DNA of 64,000 nucleotides from assembly GCF_024498215.1 (NCBI RefSeq), contig NZ_CP101806.1:1091015-1155014 (forward strand), in the 5' to 3' direction. The notes below the pieces were generated by a model that had not been told where the DNA came from, did not search any database, and worked only from the letters and a program-made list of their open reading frames with translations. This DNA comes from Mycoplasmopsis caviae (GTDB taxonomy: Bacteria > Bacillota_I > Bacilli_A > Mycoplasmatales > Metamycoplasmataceae). Shown piece by piece: positions 1 to 9,079 of the stretch. The first letter of the stretch is position 1. Every line of letters begins with the position of its first letter. The position numbers and the translations under genes were made by a program.

Positions 1-2
1 TA

Positions 3-281
3 AAACAGGCTGAAACAATTGTTATAAAAGCATATGAATTAACAAAAAAAGATCCCCAAAAACATGCAAATGAATATCGCGATAGACTTTTCAAGGTTTC
101 TAAACTTTTAGTGTTAACACTAAGTCATTATAAAGATATGGTTTACAAGGGAATTTGTCGTCATTTGATAGAAAATGAAAAAGGTGAAAGCGAAATTAAT
201 GATATGCCACTCTCTTCATATTTTGATGCAGCAGAAAATATTAGTCAAATTGAAGGTTCTGTTGAAAATTTAAAAAAATAA
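3..281 (+). CDS. C-terminal part of an unrecognised protein (truncated by window edge)
   Basis: An open frame runs in from the left edge and stops at TAA 279-281, leaving 92 residues of a C-terminus. The sequence is charged and probably helical, with no signal peptide or membrane segment and no motif I can name. The window begins with TAAAACAGG, which fits the right part of the recurrent CTATAAAACAG motif read in this gene's sense direction. Coding potential is supported by codon use and by the absence of another frame. No function is proposed. Confidence 0.6.
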   Translation, partial: KQAETIVIKAYELTKKDPQKHANEYRDRLFKVSKLLVLTLSHYKDMVYKGICRHLIENEKGESEINDMPLSSYFDAAENISQIEGSVENLKK

Positions 282-392
282 TTACAAATGGTTTTTAGGC
301 AACTAAATTATTATTTTTCAAGAAATGTATATAAAATATGCCTAAAATTCCATATAAAATAAAAAAATCAACTTTTTTGATTTCAAAAAATG

Positions 393-412
393 CCACAAAA
401 ATTTTTTTGTGG
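393..412 (+). terminator. Stem-loop with U-rich loop downstream of the first gene
   Basis: CCACAAAAA and TTTTTGTGG can pair in the gap between the first gene and tRNA-Arg. It is followed by TATTATTA rather than a long T run, so termination is plausible but weak. Confidence 0.35.
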
Positions 413-457
413 TATTATTAATATGCAAGAAATAAAAATTGCAAACAATTAATGCGT

Positions 458-534
458 GGTCGCGTAGCTCAGTAGGATAGAGCACGAGCCTTCTAAGCCC
501 GTGGTCAGAGGTTCGAATCCTCTCGTGATCGCCA
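458..534 (+). tRNA. tRNA-Arg (anticodon TCT)
   Basis: A 77-nt cloverleaf. The acceptor GGTCGCG pairs with CGTGATC, the D-arm starts GCTCAGT, the anticodon loop is CTTCTAA giving anticodon TCT (reads AGA), the T-loop is TTCGAAT, and the 3' CCA is encoded. One mismatch is seen in the anticodon stem. Confidence 0.92.
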
Positions 535-556
535 TTTTTTTATTTTGCTTTTTTGT

Positions 557-562
557 TATAAT
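557..562 (+). promoter_or_regulatory. -10 box of the second tRNA-Arg gene
   Basis: TATAAT lies 8 nt before the mature tRNA, so this tRNA probably has its own promoter rather than depending on read-through from the first tRNA. Confidence 0.55.
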
Positions 563-570
563 AATAAAAA

Positions 571-647
571 GTCCTTGTAGCTCAACCGGATAGAGCACAA
601 GCCTCCTAAGCTTGGGGTAGGTGGTTCAATTCCACTCAGGGACGCCA
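571..647 (+). tRNA. tRNA-Arg (anticodon CCT)
   Basis: A 77-nt cloverleaf. The acceptor GTCCTTG pairs with CAGGGAC, the anticodon stem is CAAGC/GCTTG with loop CTCCTAA (anticodon CCT, reads AGG), the T-loop is TTCAATT and CCA is encoded. It lies 36 nt after tRNA-Arg(TCT), so the two AGR-decoding tRNAs sit in tandem. Confidence 0.92.
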
Positions 648-660
648 TTTTTTTATCACT

Positions 661-899
661 TTTTAAAATTTTTGAATAATGAATCGCAATAAATAAAGCG
701 TCTTATAGTTTAAATTTGGATCTTTCTTGTCAAGCGTTCTATTTTGTGTTATATAAGTTGGTTAAATTACACAATGCAAAAAATAGTATAACTTAGTACA
801 AAATTTCAAACGCTTAACGAAATTAAAAGTGTTTGTTTTTTTAATTAAGAAATAAGTTTATAATGCACTTGGTAAGGTTTGGTTACAAATATAAAAGAG
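661..899. other. Intergenic stretch with a long imperfect hairpin, no gene seen
   Basis: No reading frame is convincing here. AAGCGTT near 732-738 pairs with AACGCTT near 809-815, and inside it ATTTTGT (741-747) pairs with ACAAAAT (798-804), making an arm of about 85 nt. It lies upstream of the lipoprotein promoter and could be a structured RNA or a terminator relic. Confidence 0.3.
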
Positions 900-905
900 T
901 ATAAT
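900..905 (+). promoter_or_regulatory. -10 box of the lipoprotein gene at 936
   Basis: TATAAT lies 30 nt before the ATG. AAGGAG (921-926) is a good ribosome site, so this gene has a normal leader, unlike the leaderless genes elsewhere in the window. Confidence 0.5.
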
Positions 906-935
906 TAAGATATATGAAATAAGGAGAAATAATAT

Positions 936-1748
936 ATGAATAGAAAACTTCTAAAATTAGGTTTTGTTGCTTCTTTTTTATCAATAGGTACAATTGCAAT
1001 AAGTGCAAGTTGTCAAAAGGAAGATAAAGATCAACCACAAGCTGATACCCTTGAACAAAAGAAAGCAAAAGTGGAAGAAAAAATAAAAGAACTTGAAGCT
1101 AAACTTAGAGAAAAAAATGATACTCAATTAACCAGCAGTATAAACCCGTTGATTAAAACAATGAGAGAAAATCTTACAAAAGCTAAAACTGAGGAAGATA
1201 TTAATGAAATTGTTAAGCAAACTGATAATCTATTAGAAACAGTTAAAAATCATCAAAGTGCTGGCGGTTCAACAACACCATCTCAACCATCAAATCCTGC
1301 CCAACCTAGCCAACCTGTAACACCTACTCCAAATCCAGGAACTGGAACAACTAGTGAAGCAAATAAGTACCAAAGTTCATTTAGTATTGTAGATAAAGAT
1401 AAAATCAAGCAATTAGTAAGCGATATCAAAGAAAATACTTTTGGATATTCATTTACTGCAAAAAAGATTCTTTTATTTAATGGAAAAACTGATTGAAAAA
1501 ATGCGTATGGAACTGCTTTTGAAATCAATGGTGATTTATTAACAAAACTTAATAATAATTTCCAAATTGCAAACCCTGATAGACCAACATATACAAAAAA
1601 TGGGGAAGAAAAACCCTCAAGTTACTTAAAAGCTGAATACTCAAATAATATATTAACATTATCATTCAGATTAGTTGAATATAAAAGGAAAAAAGTGGAT
1701 ACTAATAAGGATACCACAGTTTACATTGTTAAATTCTCATTAGTTTAA
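936..1748 (+). CDS. Surface lipoprotein with coiled coil, P/S/T linker and C-terminal domain shared with the 9277 lipoprotein
   Basis: 270 residues if TGA 1494-1496 is read as Trp. Residues 1-26 form a lipoprotein signal ending ISASC, so Cys26 should be lipidated. Residues about 35-105 are a charged heptad-like coiled coil. Residues about 110-140 are a Pro/Ser/Thr/Gly linker. The rest is a globular domain ending near FRLV. The same three-part plan and a matching C-terminal stretch (KNGE then YL then FRLV) occur in the minus-strand lipoprotein at 9277-10068, so the two are likely paralogues. Start choice: ATG with AAGGAG about 10 nt before it. It is followed by a strong terminator. Role unknown; an outer-surface location is inferred from the signal. 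Confidence 0.85.
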
Positions 1749-1762
1749 TTGTTGATTATTCG

Positions 1763-1796
1763 AAATAACAGACATGCTGTAAGTCTGTTATTTTAA
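1763..1796 (+). terminator. Rho-independent terminator of the lipoprotein at 936
   Basis: AAATAACAGAC pairs with GTCTGTTATTT across a 9-nt loop, followed by a T run. It starts 15 nt after the stop codon. Confidence 0.8.
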
Positions 1797-2022
1797 TTTG
1801 TAAAACAACCTCTAAATGTGCAAATATTTGATTCAAGTATTGGAATTAGAATAATTATCCATGAATTTAAATTAGCTTTAGCAAACATAAAAGTCTATTA
1901 AAACATAGTTTTACTTACTAACCATCATTTTGATTGCTGAAATATCTCAGTAACAAAAAAACTAGCTACAATAATGATGTGAACCCCAAAACTTGTACAA
2001 AAAAATTATAAAATATTTGATT

Positions 2023-2048
2023 ATTTTTATCAAGCGGAATCCGCTTGA
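2023..2048. repeat. Target-site duplication, left copy, of IS1202-like copy 1
   Basis: 26 bp identical to 4222-4247. The duplicated target contains nearly all of a perfect palindrome with arms ATCAAGCGGA and TCCGCTTGAT that belonged to the IS3 element's tail. Confidence 0.9.
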
Positions 2049-2143
2049 TAATGGTTTTATTTTATTTTGTCCACCCTGTTTTTATCTTTTATTTTGTCCA
2101 TTTTTAGGTTTCAATTATTATTTTAAAAAGGAGAATTTAAATT

Positions 2144-3758
2144 ATGGAAAATCTTGTAATTAAAACCAGATTTCAAGCAGTTGATACAGGTAAAACAACT
2201 GATTATGAAGATAAAAAAATTTTAGATTTAAAAAAATTCAACAATATTGAAATAGACCAAATGCCGAAATATCAAAAATATTAGGAAAATTGGGTTGTAG
2301 AACATCAACAAAAACAATTAAAAGATATAGAAATCAAATATTGATTGCATCTACAAATAACCAAGATGCAATCAGTATATCACATGGTAATAAAAATAAA
2401 CTTAGGGGTGTGAAAGTAAGTGATTCAGTTATTATTGATTTAACTAATAGATATTATGAATTAGTGGAACATATTGAGAAAATATCAAAAGGTGATCTTA
2501 GTGTAGCCTTGTTGCATTTTTACAATAATGAGACTTACTAATGATGAAAAAAATTGTTGCCTTTCACTACCTTTTATAAAAGAATGCTTAGACTTGGTTA
2601 TTGCAGTTCATATGCAACGAGAAAAGTAAAAAATGAGCTTAAGAGAAGAAGAATGTTTTTAGAAAACGGTCAAGATATTTCTAAAATCGAGGCACAGTTT
2701 ATTAAAATTTATGAAAAAATTCTAAATAAAAATCCATTAAAAGGTGTTTACCAAAATAAAAGTTCTGACTATGATTTTGGGCAAATTATTGAAATTGATG
2801 CAACACCACTTCATCTTTTTGGAGAAAGTAAGAAGTACCATATTTATAATGCTTGTTGATGCGGCAACAAAAAGTTTGTTAGCAATCTGAATTGACATTG
2901 AGGAAACAACAATTGGATATCAAAATCTTCTAACACAATTATTTAAAAGGTATGGCATTCCACAAGTAATAATAACGGATAGAAGAAGAACTTTTGAGGT
3001 TCAGATAGTACAAGAACAAGTATGGAAGAAGCACTAAATGCAAGAGGAATTGAACTTATAACAAGCGACAATCCAAAGGCAAAACCAAATGTTGAAAGAT
3101 CATTTTGAACATTGCAAAGATGAATAGGAACATTCTTTCATACAAACGGAATCAACTGTTTTGAAGACTTTTTGGGAAAAATTGAACTTTTAATTGATGA
3201 ATACAACAAACAATTTAAAAGGCCGAAGCAGTAAGTAAAAAATCAAATGTTTTTAGAAAGCCAAATACTGAAATTTTTGAAGAAGAGATGAATCTTGTAA
3301 TTAAAAGAAAAATAGTTAATCATACTGTGAGATATGACAACAAATATCTTGCTCCATTTGATAATAATGGCGCTAGGGTTTCTATGTTTGAAAGTGGAGA
3401 GGCAAAGTCTATGGTAACTCCTGAAAATAAATTATTCTTTGTTGAGGGGAAAAGAAAATATGAAGCCAGAGTACCGAAAGGAAACGAATTGAGCGCAATC
3501 GATGTATATGCAATATCAAAAAATCTTGATCCACAACATCAAGGTGTAAGAGCTACAATTAAAACCATTCTTCATAATAGAACATGAACATCCAGTACAT
3601 TTGAAAAACTTGAAAATATATTTAAGAATTCTGCAAACCCAAACAATAAAGACATTGAATTTATTAAAAAACTATTAAGTGAAAATCTTGAAAAGTTAAA
3701 TGATATTACAAAAGAAATGAAGGAATTTATTGACGCTAATTACAAATCATTTAAGTAA
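2144..3758 (+). pseudogene. IS1202-family transposase, copy 1, frame broken
   Basis: ATG 2144 follows AAAAGGAG. Pieces in sequence: N-terminus up to TAG 2282, a helix-turn-helix region in the -1 frame (about 2260-2541), a linker, then the DDE core with IDATPLHLFG, ITDRRRTF and PNVERSF carrying D, D and E. This matches the rve-type core of IS1202 (ISNCY) transposases; full length would be about 538 residues. Two breaks are shared by all three copies (near 2260 and TAA 2539). Private lesions are an extra G near 2851, one T too few near 2992, and one A too few near 3218. No full-length protein is expected without recoding. Confidence 0.85.
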
Positions 3759-4200
3759 GTTTTTCTTGTTTCTTCTTTTTTAAAAGAAGAAAGCCTGTCT
3801 GGCAAGACAAAAAGAAGTTTTGCTTCTTAAGACCGACAGGTCTTAATAAGAGCCAACGGCTCAATACTTATTAAATAAGTTATTTTTATTTCAATCAACA
3901 ATTTATTTGTTGATTGAAGAATATTTAAAAAGAAATTAACAAATGATGTCAATCCCCAAAAGTTATGAAAAAACTTTAGGATTGAAGACAAAATGAATTA
4001 ATTAAAAGCAACTTCTTAATGATGTTGTATGTTTTAATATGCAAAATTTTAAAAAATGTAATTTAACATTTAAAAAATGCGGTAAACCTTAATGTTGTAC
4101 ACACAAAAACAAAAAATAACACATTTTTTGCTGTTTTGGTTAAAAAATAGCCAAACTTTTATGTGTTTTGGCTATAATTTTTACAACCTTAAAAATTGGA
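3759..4200 (+). other. Non-coding 3' tail of IS1202-like copy 1 with tandem stem-loops
   Basis: No gene. From 3770 to 3985 the tail is almost continuous hairpins. TTCTTCTTTT pairs with AAAAGAAGAA (3770-3792). CCTGTC (3794-3799) pairs with GACAGG (3835-3840), enclosing AAGAAG/CTTCTT. GAGCC pairs with GGCTC (3850-3863). ACTTATT pairs with AATAAGT (about 3866-3880). AATCAACAA pairs with TTGTTGATT (about 3892-3915). CAATCC..AAAGTT pairs with AACTTT..GGATTG (about 3950-3984). The same region is present in copies 2 and 3. Confidence 0.7.
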
Positions 4201-4221
4201 CAAAATAGAAGAAAATTATCA

Positions 4222-4247
4222 ATTTTTATCAAGCGGAATCCGCTTGA
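4222..4247. repeat. Target-site duplication, right copy, of IS1202-like copy 1
   Basis: 26 bp identical to 2023-2048. The IS3 element's palindromic tail continues to its right. Confidence 0.9.
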
Positions 4248-4248
4248 T

Positions 4249-4489
4249 TTTATTTATTTCGCATTTTTGATCAAAAATGCGAAAAAGAATCATTAATATT
4301 ATTTTCTTGGGTTGGCTTCTAGCCAACCAATTATTTTTTATTTAGTTTTTAAAATTAATTTTATTAATTATTTTTGTGGAAATGCGTTTTTCCAATTTAT
4401 ATAAAATTAATTTCTCAATTTGTTACATTGTTTGTGTTGCGAATTTATTTAAAAGATATGATTTAATCATAATTAATTTTCTTGACAAT
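4249..4489 (-). other. Palindrome-rich non-coding tail of the IS3 element
   Basis: No gene. Perfect or near-perfect palindromes follow each other: TTCGCATTTTTGA with TCAAAAATGCGAA (4258-4283), GGTTGGCT with AGCCAACC (about 4310-4328), and TGGAAATGCG followed by TTTTTCCA (about 4377-4394). Together with the palindrome at the IS1202 insertion point they form a hairpin array downstream of orfB. Confidence 0.6.
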
Positions 4490-5020
4490 CTAGTTCATTT
4501 CTTTATATTGATCCATATTACATCTCTTCCAATATTCAGCGGGTGACATTTTTAATCTCAGAATTATTCTTTCATTATTGTAATAATCTATGTACTCATT
4601 AATTTTTTGTTCTAACTCATCAATCGATTTATATTCTTTTCCATAATATATTTCATTCTTTAATTGTGCAAAGAATGTTTCCATAATTGAATTGTCAAGA
4701 CAATTGCCTTTTCGAGACATACTTTGGATAATACCTCTATCTTTTAGTTTTTCTGATATTGTGGCATTTGATATGGTCATCCTTGATCTGAATGAAATAT
4801 CAATCCTTCAAGGTTATCGAATTTTGCTAACGCCTCGTCCAACATATCTTCAACCATTTTGAAATTTGGACTTTTTGATAATTTTCTAACAATAATATAA
4901 CCTGTATGCATATCGCGAATTGGTGAGAGATATGTTTTTTGTCTTTCACTTTAAATTCGGTAACATCTGTTGTTCATTTTTGATTTGGCTTTGAAGTTTT
5001 AAAATTTTGACCTAATTTGC

Positions 5021-5031
5021 CTGTTTTATAG
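5021..5031 (-). repeat. CTATAAAACAG motif inside IS3 orfB
   Basis: Exact 11-mer on the minus strand, sense for orfB, read as GGC TAT AAA ACA GGC. Confidence 0.8.
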
Positions 5032-5373
5032 CCTTTTTCTTCTTTCTCTTCTAATAAATGATTAGGTATTTTCTTATTAAGTTCACCCTTAAATGATTTG
5101 TATTTTTCTCTTGGTTGAATTCCTTTTAATCCAAGTTCATTCATAATTCTTTTAACCTTTTTATGGTTAATTTTTAACCTTTTTGTAGTTCAATAGTGAT
5201 TCTTCTATACCCATATCTTCCTTTGTGTTTTTCGTAGATAGATATTATTTCTTGTTTAATTTCACTATCAACTTCTGTTTTATTTACTCTTTTCAGATAG
5301 TAATAATATGTTGAACTAGAAGTTCAAAAATAAGAAATCAACTCACTTAATTTATAAATATGCCTTAGCTGAT

Positions 5374-5904
5374 TTACGATTTCAAATCTGTATTTATTGA
5401 TTTCTTTTTTGCTTTCACCTTTTCAGCTAAGGCTATCGATTTTTTTAAAATATCATTTTCCATTCAAAGAATTCTAATTTGTTCTTCATAGATTTTGCAT
5501 CTTTGTTCTGAATCAATATTCTTGTATTTTTCATTATTAGTTAATAATTCTCTTCTAAGTATTTTTTTAATTCTTGACTTTTTCATAAGTCCATTATATC
5601 CTAATTCTTGGTATTTCATTACCCAAGATCTAATTGCACAATAACTAATTTTTTCTTGTATTGATATATCTTGTATTGTTTCACCATTAAGAACTCTCAA
5701 AACTATGAGATGCTTAAATTCAGGTGATTTATGAGTGGAATTTTTTCTTGGTTCGAAACTTGTTTTACCAAACGCATTGTATTTTTCGATAACATTAGTA
5801 ACTGTACTTTCTGATAACCCAAACTTCAATGATATTTGACTTTTTATCATTCCTTTTTTATAAAAATTAACAATTTTTTTCTTAATACTTTTATCTAATT
5901 TCAT
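5374..5904 (-). CDS. IS3-family transposase orfA (double helix-turn-helix)
   Basis: 176 residues with TGA 5464-5466 read as Trp. Two helix-turn-helix units lie at about residues 5-45 (SQISLKFGLSESTVTNVI) and 60-105 (ETIQDISIQEKISYCAIRSWV), as in IS150-type InsA/OrfA proteins that bind the inverted repeats. Near the end of the frame is the heptamer A AAA AAG (minus strand, 5404-5410). A -1 slip there leads into orfB, the standard way IS3 elements make the OrfAB transposase. The frame looks intact, unlike orfB. The start is ATG 5904, 23 nt inside the end of the inverted repeat. Confidence 0.82.
5404..5410 (-). promoter_or_regulatory. A6G programmed frameshift heptamer between orfA and orfB
   Basis: The minus strand reads A AAA AAG in the orfA frame. 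Slipping back one base enters orfB directly (KKEINKYRFEIV). This is the canonical IS3 recoding signal. Confidence 0.75.
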
Positions 5905-6738
5905 ATAAAAACCCCTAAAGTTCTTTTGTACAACTTTAGGGGTTCACTTCATAAGCTAGTTTTTAAAATTTGAGAAAAGTCTAATTAAATATAGAACACA
6001 ATATATATAGTCATATGCTAATTTAAAACCAAAGAAAAGCGACATTCTAATCATTTCTTTTTTAGTTTCTTCTGTATTTATAAAATCACTATATACCTTG
6101 TTAAATTTATTAATAAGTAGTCAATCAATACCCATATATATAACCATAAGCAATACACCAAGACCTGAAATTAATGAGACTAATCAGTCTGAAAATACAA
6201 ATCAGCTCACAATACTTAAGGTAATAATTGCAACAAATAGAACAATAAGTGGAACTCAAAGCATACTTAAATTAATCTTATTTGTTGCTGCTAATGTGCC
6301 CATGATTAACATAAAACCAGCTGGCAAGAATAAAACCAAATATAGTTTTCATCAATCAAGCGTATATTTTGCATAGTAAAGAGGAACAGAAAGAGCAAAG
6401 AGTCCAAAACCCATCATAATTATAGTAACTATTGGTATTGAAATTCCAAGGTGCATTTTAGGACCTAAAAACATATAAATAAACAAAAGTGCAATTGTTA
6501 GCACACCGCCTAATATTCAAGAATAGTAATGGTTTACAAAGTAATTAACAACAGTTACCATATTATATGTTGCTGCAAAAGCTGTTGTAAAACTTATGAC
6601 CATACAAAATGTAAATCAAAGTAATGTATAACCTAAGAATGTATTCTTTCTAACTAATGTGTTGTCTACTATATTTAGATCATTATTATTTAATTGTTCA
6701 TAATTTTTCATAGTAATCAAATTATAGCCTAATTTTTT

Positions 6739-6764
6739 TGCTTTATCATCAATGAACTTATTTG
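6739..6764. repeat. Target-site duplication, left copy, of IS1202-like copy 2
   Basis: 26 bp identical to 8935-8960, inside the Bax inhibitor-like gene. Confidence 0.9.
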
Positions 6765-6859
6765 TAATGGTTTTATTTTATTTTGTCCACCCTGTTTTTA
6801 TCTTTTATTTTGTCCATTTTTAGGTTTCAATTATTATTTTAAAAAGGAGAATTTAAATT

Positions 6860-8472
6860 ATGGAAAATCTTGTAATTAAAACCAGATTTCAAGCAGTTGA
6901 TACAGGTAAAACAACTGATTATGAAGATAAAAAAATTTTAGATTTAAAAAAATTCAACAATATTGAAATAGACCAAATGCCGAAATATCAAAAATATTAG
7001 GAAAATTGGGTTGTAGAACATCAACAAAAACAATTAAAAGATATAGAAATCAAATATTGATTGCATCTACAAATAACCAAGATGCAATCAGTATATCACA
7101 TGGTAATAAAAATAAACTTAGGGGTGTGAAAGTAAGTGATTCAGTTATTATTGATTTAACTAATAGATATTATGAATTAGTGGAACATATTGAGAAAATA
7201 TCAAAAGGTGATCTTAGTGTAGCCTTGTTGCATTTTTACAATAATGAGAACTACTAATGATGAAAAAAATTGTTGCCTTTCACTACCTTTTATAAAAGAA
7301 TGCTTAGACTTGGTTATTGCAGTTCATATGCAACGAGAAAAGTAAAAAAATGAGATTAAGAGAAGAAGAATGTTTTTAGAAAACGGTCAAGATATTTCTA
7401 AAATCGAGGCACAGTTTATTAAAATTTATGAAAAAATTCTAAATAAAAATCCATTAAAAGGTGTTTACCAAAATAAAAGTTCTGACTATGATTTTGGGCA
7501 AATTATTGAAATTGATGCAACACCACTTCATCTTTTTGGAGAAAGTAAGAAGTACCATATTTATAATCTTGTTGATGCGGCAACAAAAAGTTTGTTAGCA
7601 ATCTGAATTGACATTGAGGAAACAACAATTGGATATCAAAATCTTCTAACACAATTATTTAAAAGGTATGGCATTCCACAAGTAATAATAACGGATAGAA
7701 GAAGAACTTTTGAGGTTCAGATAGTACAAGAACAGTTATGGAAGAAGCACTAAATGCAAGAGGAATTGAACTTATAACAAGCGGCAATCCAAAGGCAAAA
7801 CCAAATGTTGAAAGATCATTTTGAACATTGCAAAGATGAATAGGAACATTCTTTCATACAAACGGAATCAACTGTTTTGAAGACTTTTTGGGAAAAATTG
7901 AACTTTTAATTGATGAATACAACAAACAATTTAAAAAGGCCGAAGCAGTAAGTAAAAAATCAAATGTTTTTAGAAAGCCAAATACTGAAATTTTTGAAGA
8001 AGAGATGAATCTTGTAATTAAAAGAAAAATAGTTAATCATACTGTGAGATATGACAACAAATATCTTGCTCCATTTGATAATAATGGCGCTAGGGTTTCT
8101 ATGTTTGAAAGTGGAGAGGCAAAGCATGGTAACTCCTGAAAATAAATTATTCTTTGTTGAGGGAAAAGAAAATATGAAGCCAGAGTACCGAAAGGAAACG
8201 AATTGAGTGCAATCGATGTATATGCAATATCAAAAAATCTTGATCCACAACATCAAGGTGTAAGAGCTACAATTAAAACCATGCTTCATAATAGAACATG
8301 AACATCCAGTACATTTGAAAAACTTGAAAATATATTTAAGAATTCTGCAAACCCAAACAATAAAGACATTGAATTTATTAAAAAACTATTAAGTGAAAAT
8401 CTTGAAAAGTTAAATGATATTACAAAAGAAATGAAGGAATTTATTGACGCTAATTACAAATCATTTAAGTAA
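6860..8472 (+). pseudogene. IS1202-family transposase, copy 2, frame broken
   Basis: ATG 6860 after AAAAAGGAG; stop TAA 8470-8472. It shares the early -1 frame change and the internal TAA (here after NNENY) with the other copies. Private differences include an extra A near 7345, a T4 instead of T5 run near 7708 just before the second catalytic region, and a lost segment at about 8123 (AAGCATGG against AAGTCTATGG in copy 1). The DDE residues are otherwise recognisable in IDATPLHLFG, ITDRRRTF and PNVERSF. Confidence 0.82.
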
Positions 8473-8933
8473 GTTTTCTTGTTTCTTCTTTTTTAAAAGA
8501 AGAAAGCCTATCTAGCAAGACAAAAAAAGTTTTGCTTCTTAAGACCGACAGGTCTTAATAAGAACCAACGGCTCAATACTTATTAAATAAGTTATTTTTA
8601 TTTCAATCAACAATTTATTTGTTGATTGAAGAATATTTAAAAGAAATTAACAAATGATGTCAATCCCCAAAAGTTATGAAAAAACTTTAGGATTGAAGAC
8701 AAAATGAATTAATTAAAAGCAACTTCTTAATGATGTTGTATGTTTTAATATGCAAAATTTTAAAAAATGTAATTTAACATTTAAAAAATGCGGTAAACCT
8801 TAATGTTGTACACACAAAAACAAAAAAATAACACATTTTTTGCTGTTTTAGTTAAAAAAATAGCCAAACTTTTATGTGTTTTGGCTATAATTTTTACAAC
8901 CTTAAAAATTGGACAAAATAGAAGAAAATTATC
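8473..8933 (+). other. Non-coding stem-loop tail of IS1202-like copy 2
   Basis: Same hairpin series as in copy 1. The long-range CCTGTC arm is CCTATC here, which weakens that one stem. A 63-codon hydrophobic frame at its end runs on into flanking DNA and is not kept in the other copies, so it is not called as a gene. Confidence 0.6.
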
Positions 8934-8934
8934 A

Positions 8935-8960
8935 TGCTTTATCATCAATGAACTTATTTG
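8935..8960. repeat. Target-site duplication, right copy, of IS1202-like copy 2
   Basis: 26 bp identical to 6739-6764. Confidence 0.9.
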
Positions 8961-9079
8961 CCATATTTTCTTTATAGAACTCTTGCACAAATAAAGCATC
9001 GCCTAGTAGCATATGCTTTGTTACAATTTAATAAAAAAATAGTAGCAATGCCACTATCTGATTTGGAGTTTTTAACATA

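Larger units (their letters stand above)
2049..4221 (+). mobile_element. IS1202-like element, copy 1 (2173 bp)
   Basis: The ends are imperfect 25-bp inverted repeats (TAATGG... and TGATAA... reading inward, both reaching ATTTTGTCCA; 20 of 25 match). It is flanked by a 26-bp direct repeat. Long target duplications of about 27 bp are a known mark of IS1202. It encodes one transposase with a DDE core and a non-coding 3' tail of about 460 bp full of stem-loops. It inserted into the tail of the IS3 element. Copies 2 and 3 are nearly identical apart from small indels. Confidence 0.92.
4490..5410 (-). pseudogene. IS3-family transposase orfB (rve integrase core), frameshifted
   Basis: After the A6G slip the frame reads through an HTH_21-like stretch and a catalytic core. 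TTDVTEF carries the first Asp, HSDQGW the second Asp, and METFFAQLKNE the Glu, followed by YNNERI typical of IS3 orfB. At least three single-base losses break the frame: near 5180 after ELQKG, near 4935 after KVKDKK, and near 4765 after QMPQYQ. CTGTTTTATAG at 5021-5031 is a copy of the window-wide 11-mer, read here in sense as codons for YKTG. Confidence 0.8.
1980..5946 (-). mobile_element. IS3-family element (IS150-like), interrupted by IS1202-like copy 1
   Basis: Terminal inverted repeats start TGAACCCC at both ends (1980 inward on plus, 5946 inward on minus) and match over about 24 bp with two or three mismatches. Without the inserted element it is about 1.77 kb. It encodes orfA and orfB on the minus strand, with a classical A6G frameshift site between them. 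No clear short target duplication flanks it. Just outside the ends, AAAAACTAGCT occurs in inverted orientation on both sides. Its right end lies only 9 nt from the stop codon of the Bax-inhibitor-like pseudogene. The orfB frame is broken several times, so the element is not expected to move by itself. Confidence 0.85.
6765..8934 (+). mobile_element. IS1202-like element, copy 2 (2170 bp)
   Basis: Same ends (TAATGG... to ...TTATCA) and internal order as copy 1, in direct orientation to it. It is flanked by a perfect 26-bp duplication and interrupts the Bax inhibitor-like gene. Confidence 0.92.
5956..9012 (-). pseudogene. Bax inhibitor-1-like (MAG0110-type) multispanning membrane protein, disrupted by IS1202-like copy 2
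   Basis: Removing 6765-8934 and one 26-bp duplication rejoins a clean 286-codon frame: ATG 9012 down to 8935, then 6738 down to TAG 5956-5958. The protein has a soluble N-terminus of about 55 residues, then about seven hydrophobic segments, which fits the Bax inhibitor-1/YccA-like proteins annotated as the MAG0110 family in M. agalactiae relatives. The insertion falls after about codon 26, so only a useless N-terminal peptide can be made upstream. The 3' part keeps an undamaged frame, so the insertion looks recent. The IS3 element lies immediately beyond its stop codon. Confidence 0.82.

Noticed and set aside
883..1068. Minus-strand frame overlapping the start of the 936 lipoprotein
   Set aside because: Antisense to a gene with a clear signal peptide; no ribosome site or family.
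1979..5947. Target duplication of the IS3 element
   Set aside because: Flanking bases do not form a matching 3-4 bp direct repeat; only an outward inverted AAAAACTAGCT was seen, which is not diagnostic.
6098..6376. Plus-strand 92-codon frame
   Set aside because: Antisense shadow of the Bax inhibitor-like pseudogene, whose minus-strand frame is continuous and membrane-like.
8803..8994. 63-codon hydrophobic frame at the end of IS1202-like copy 2
   Set aside because: It runs out of the element into host DNA, and the matching stretches in copies 1 and 3 are frameshifted by A- and T-run differences.
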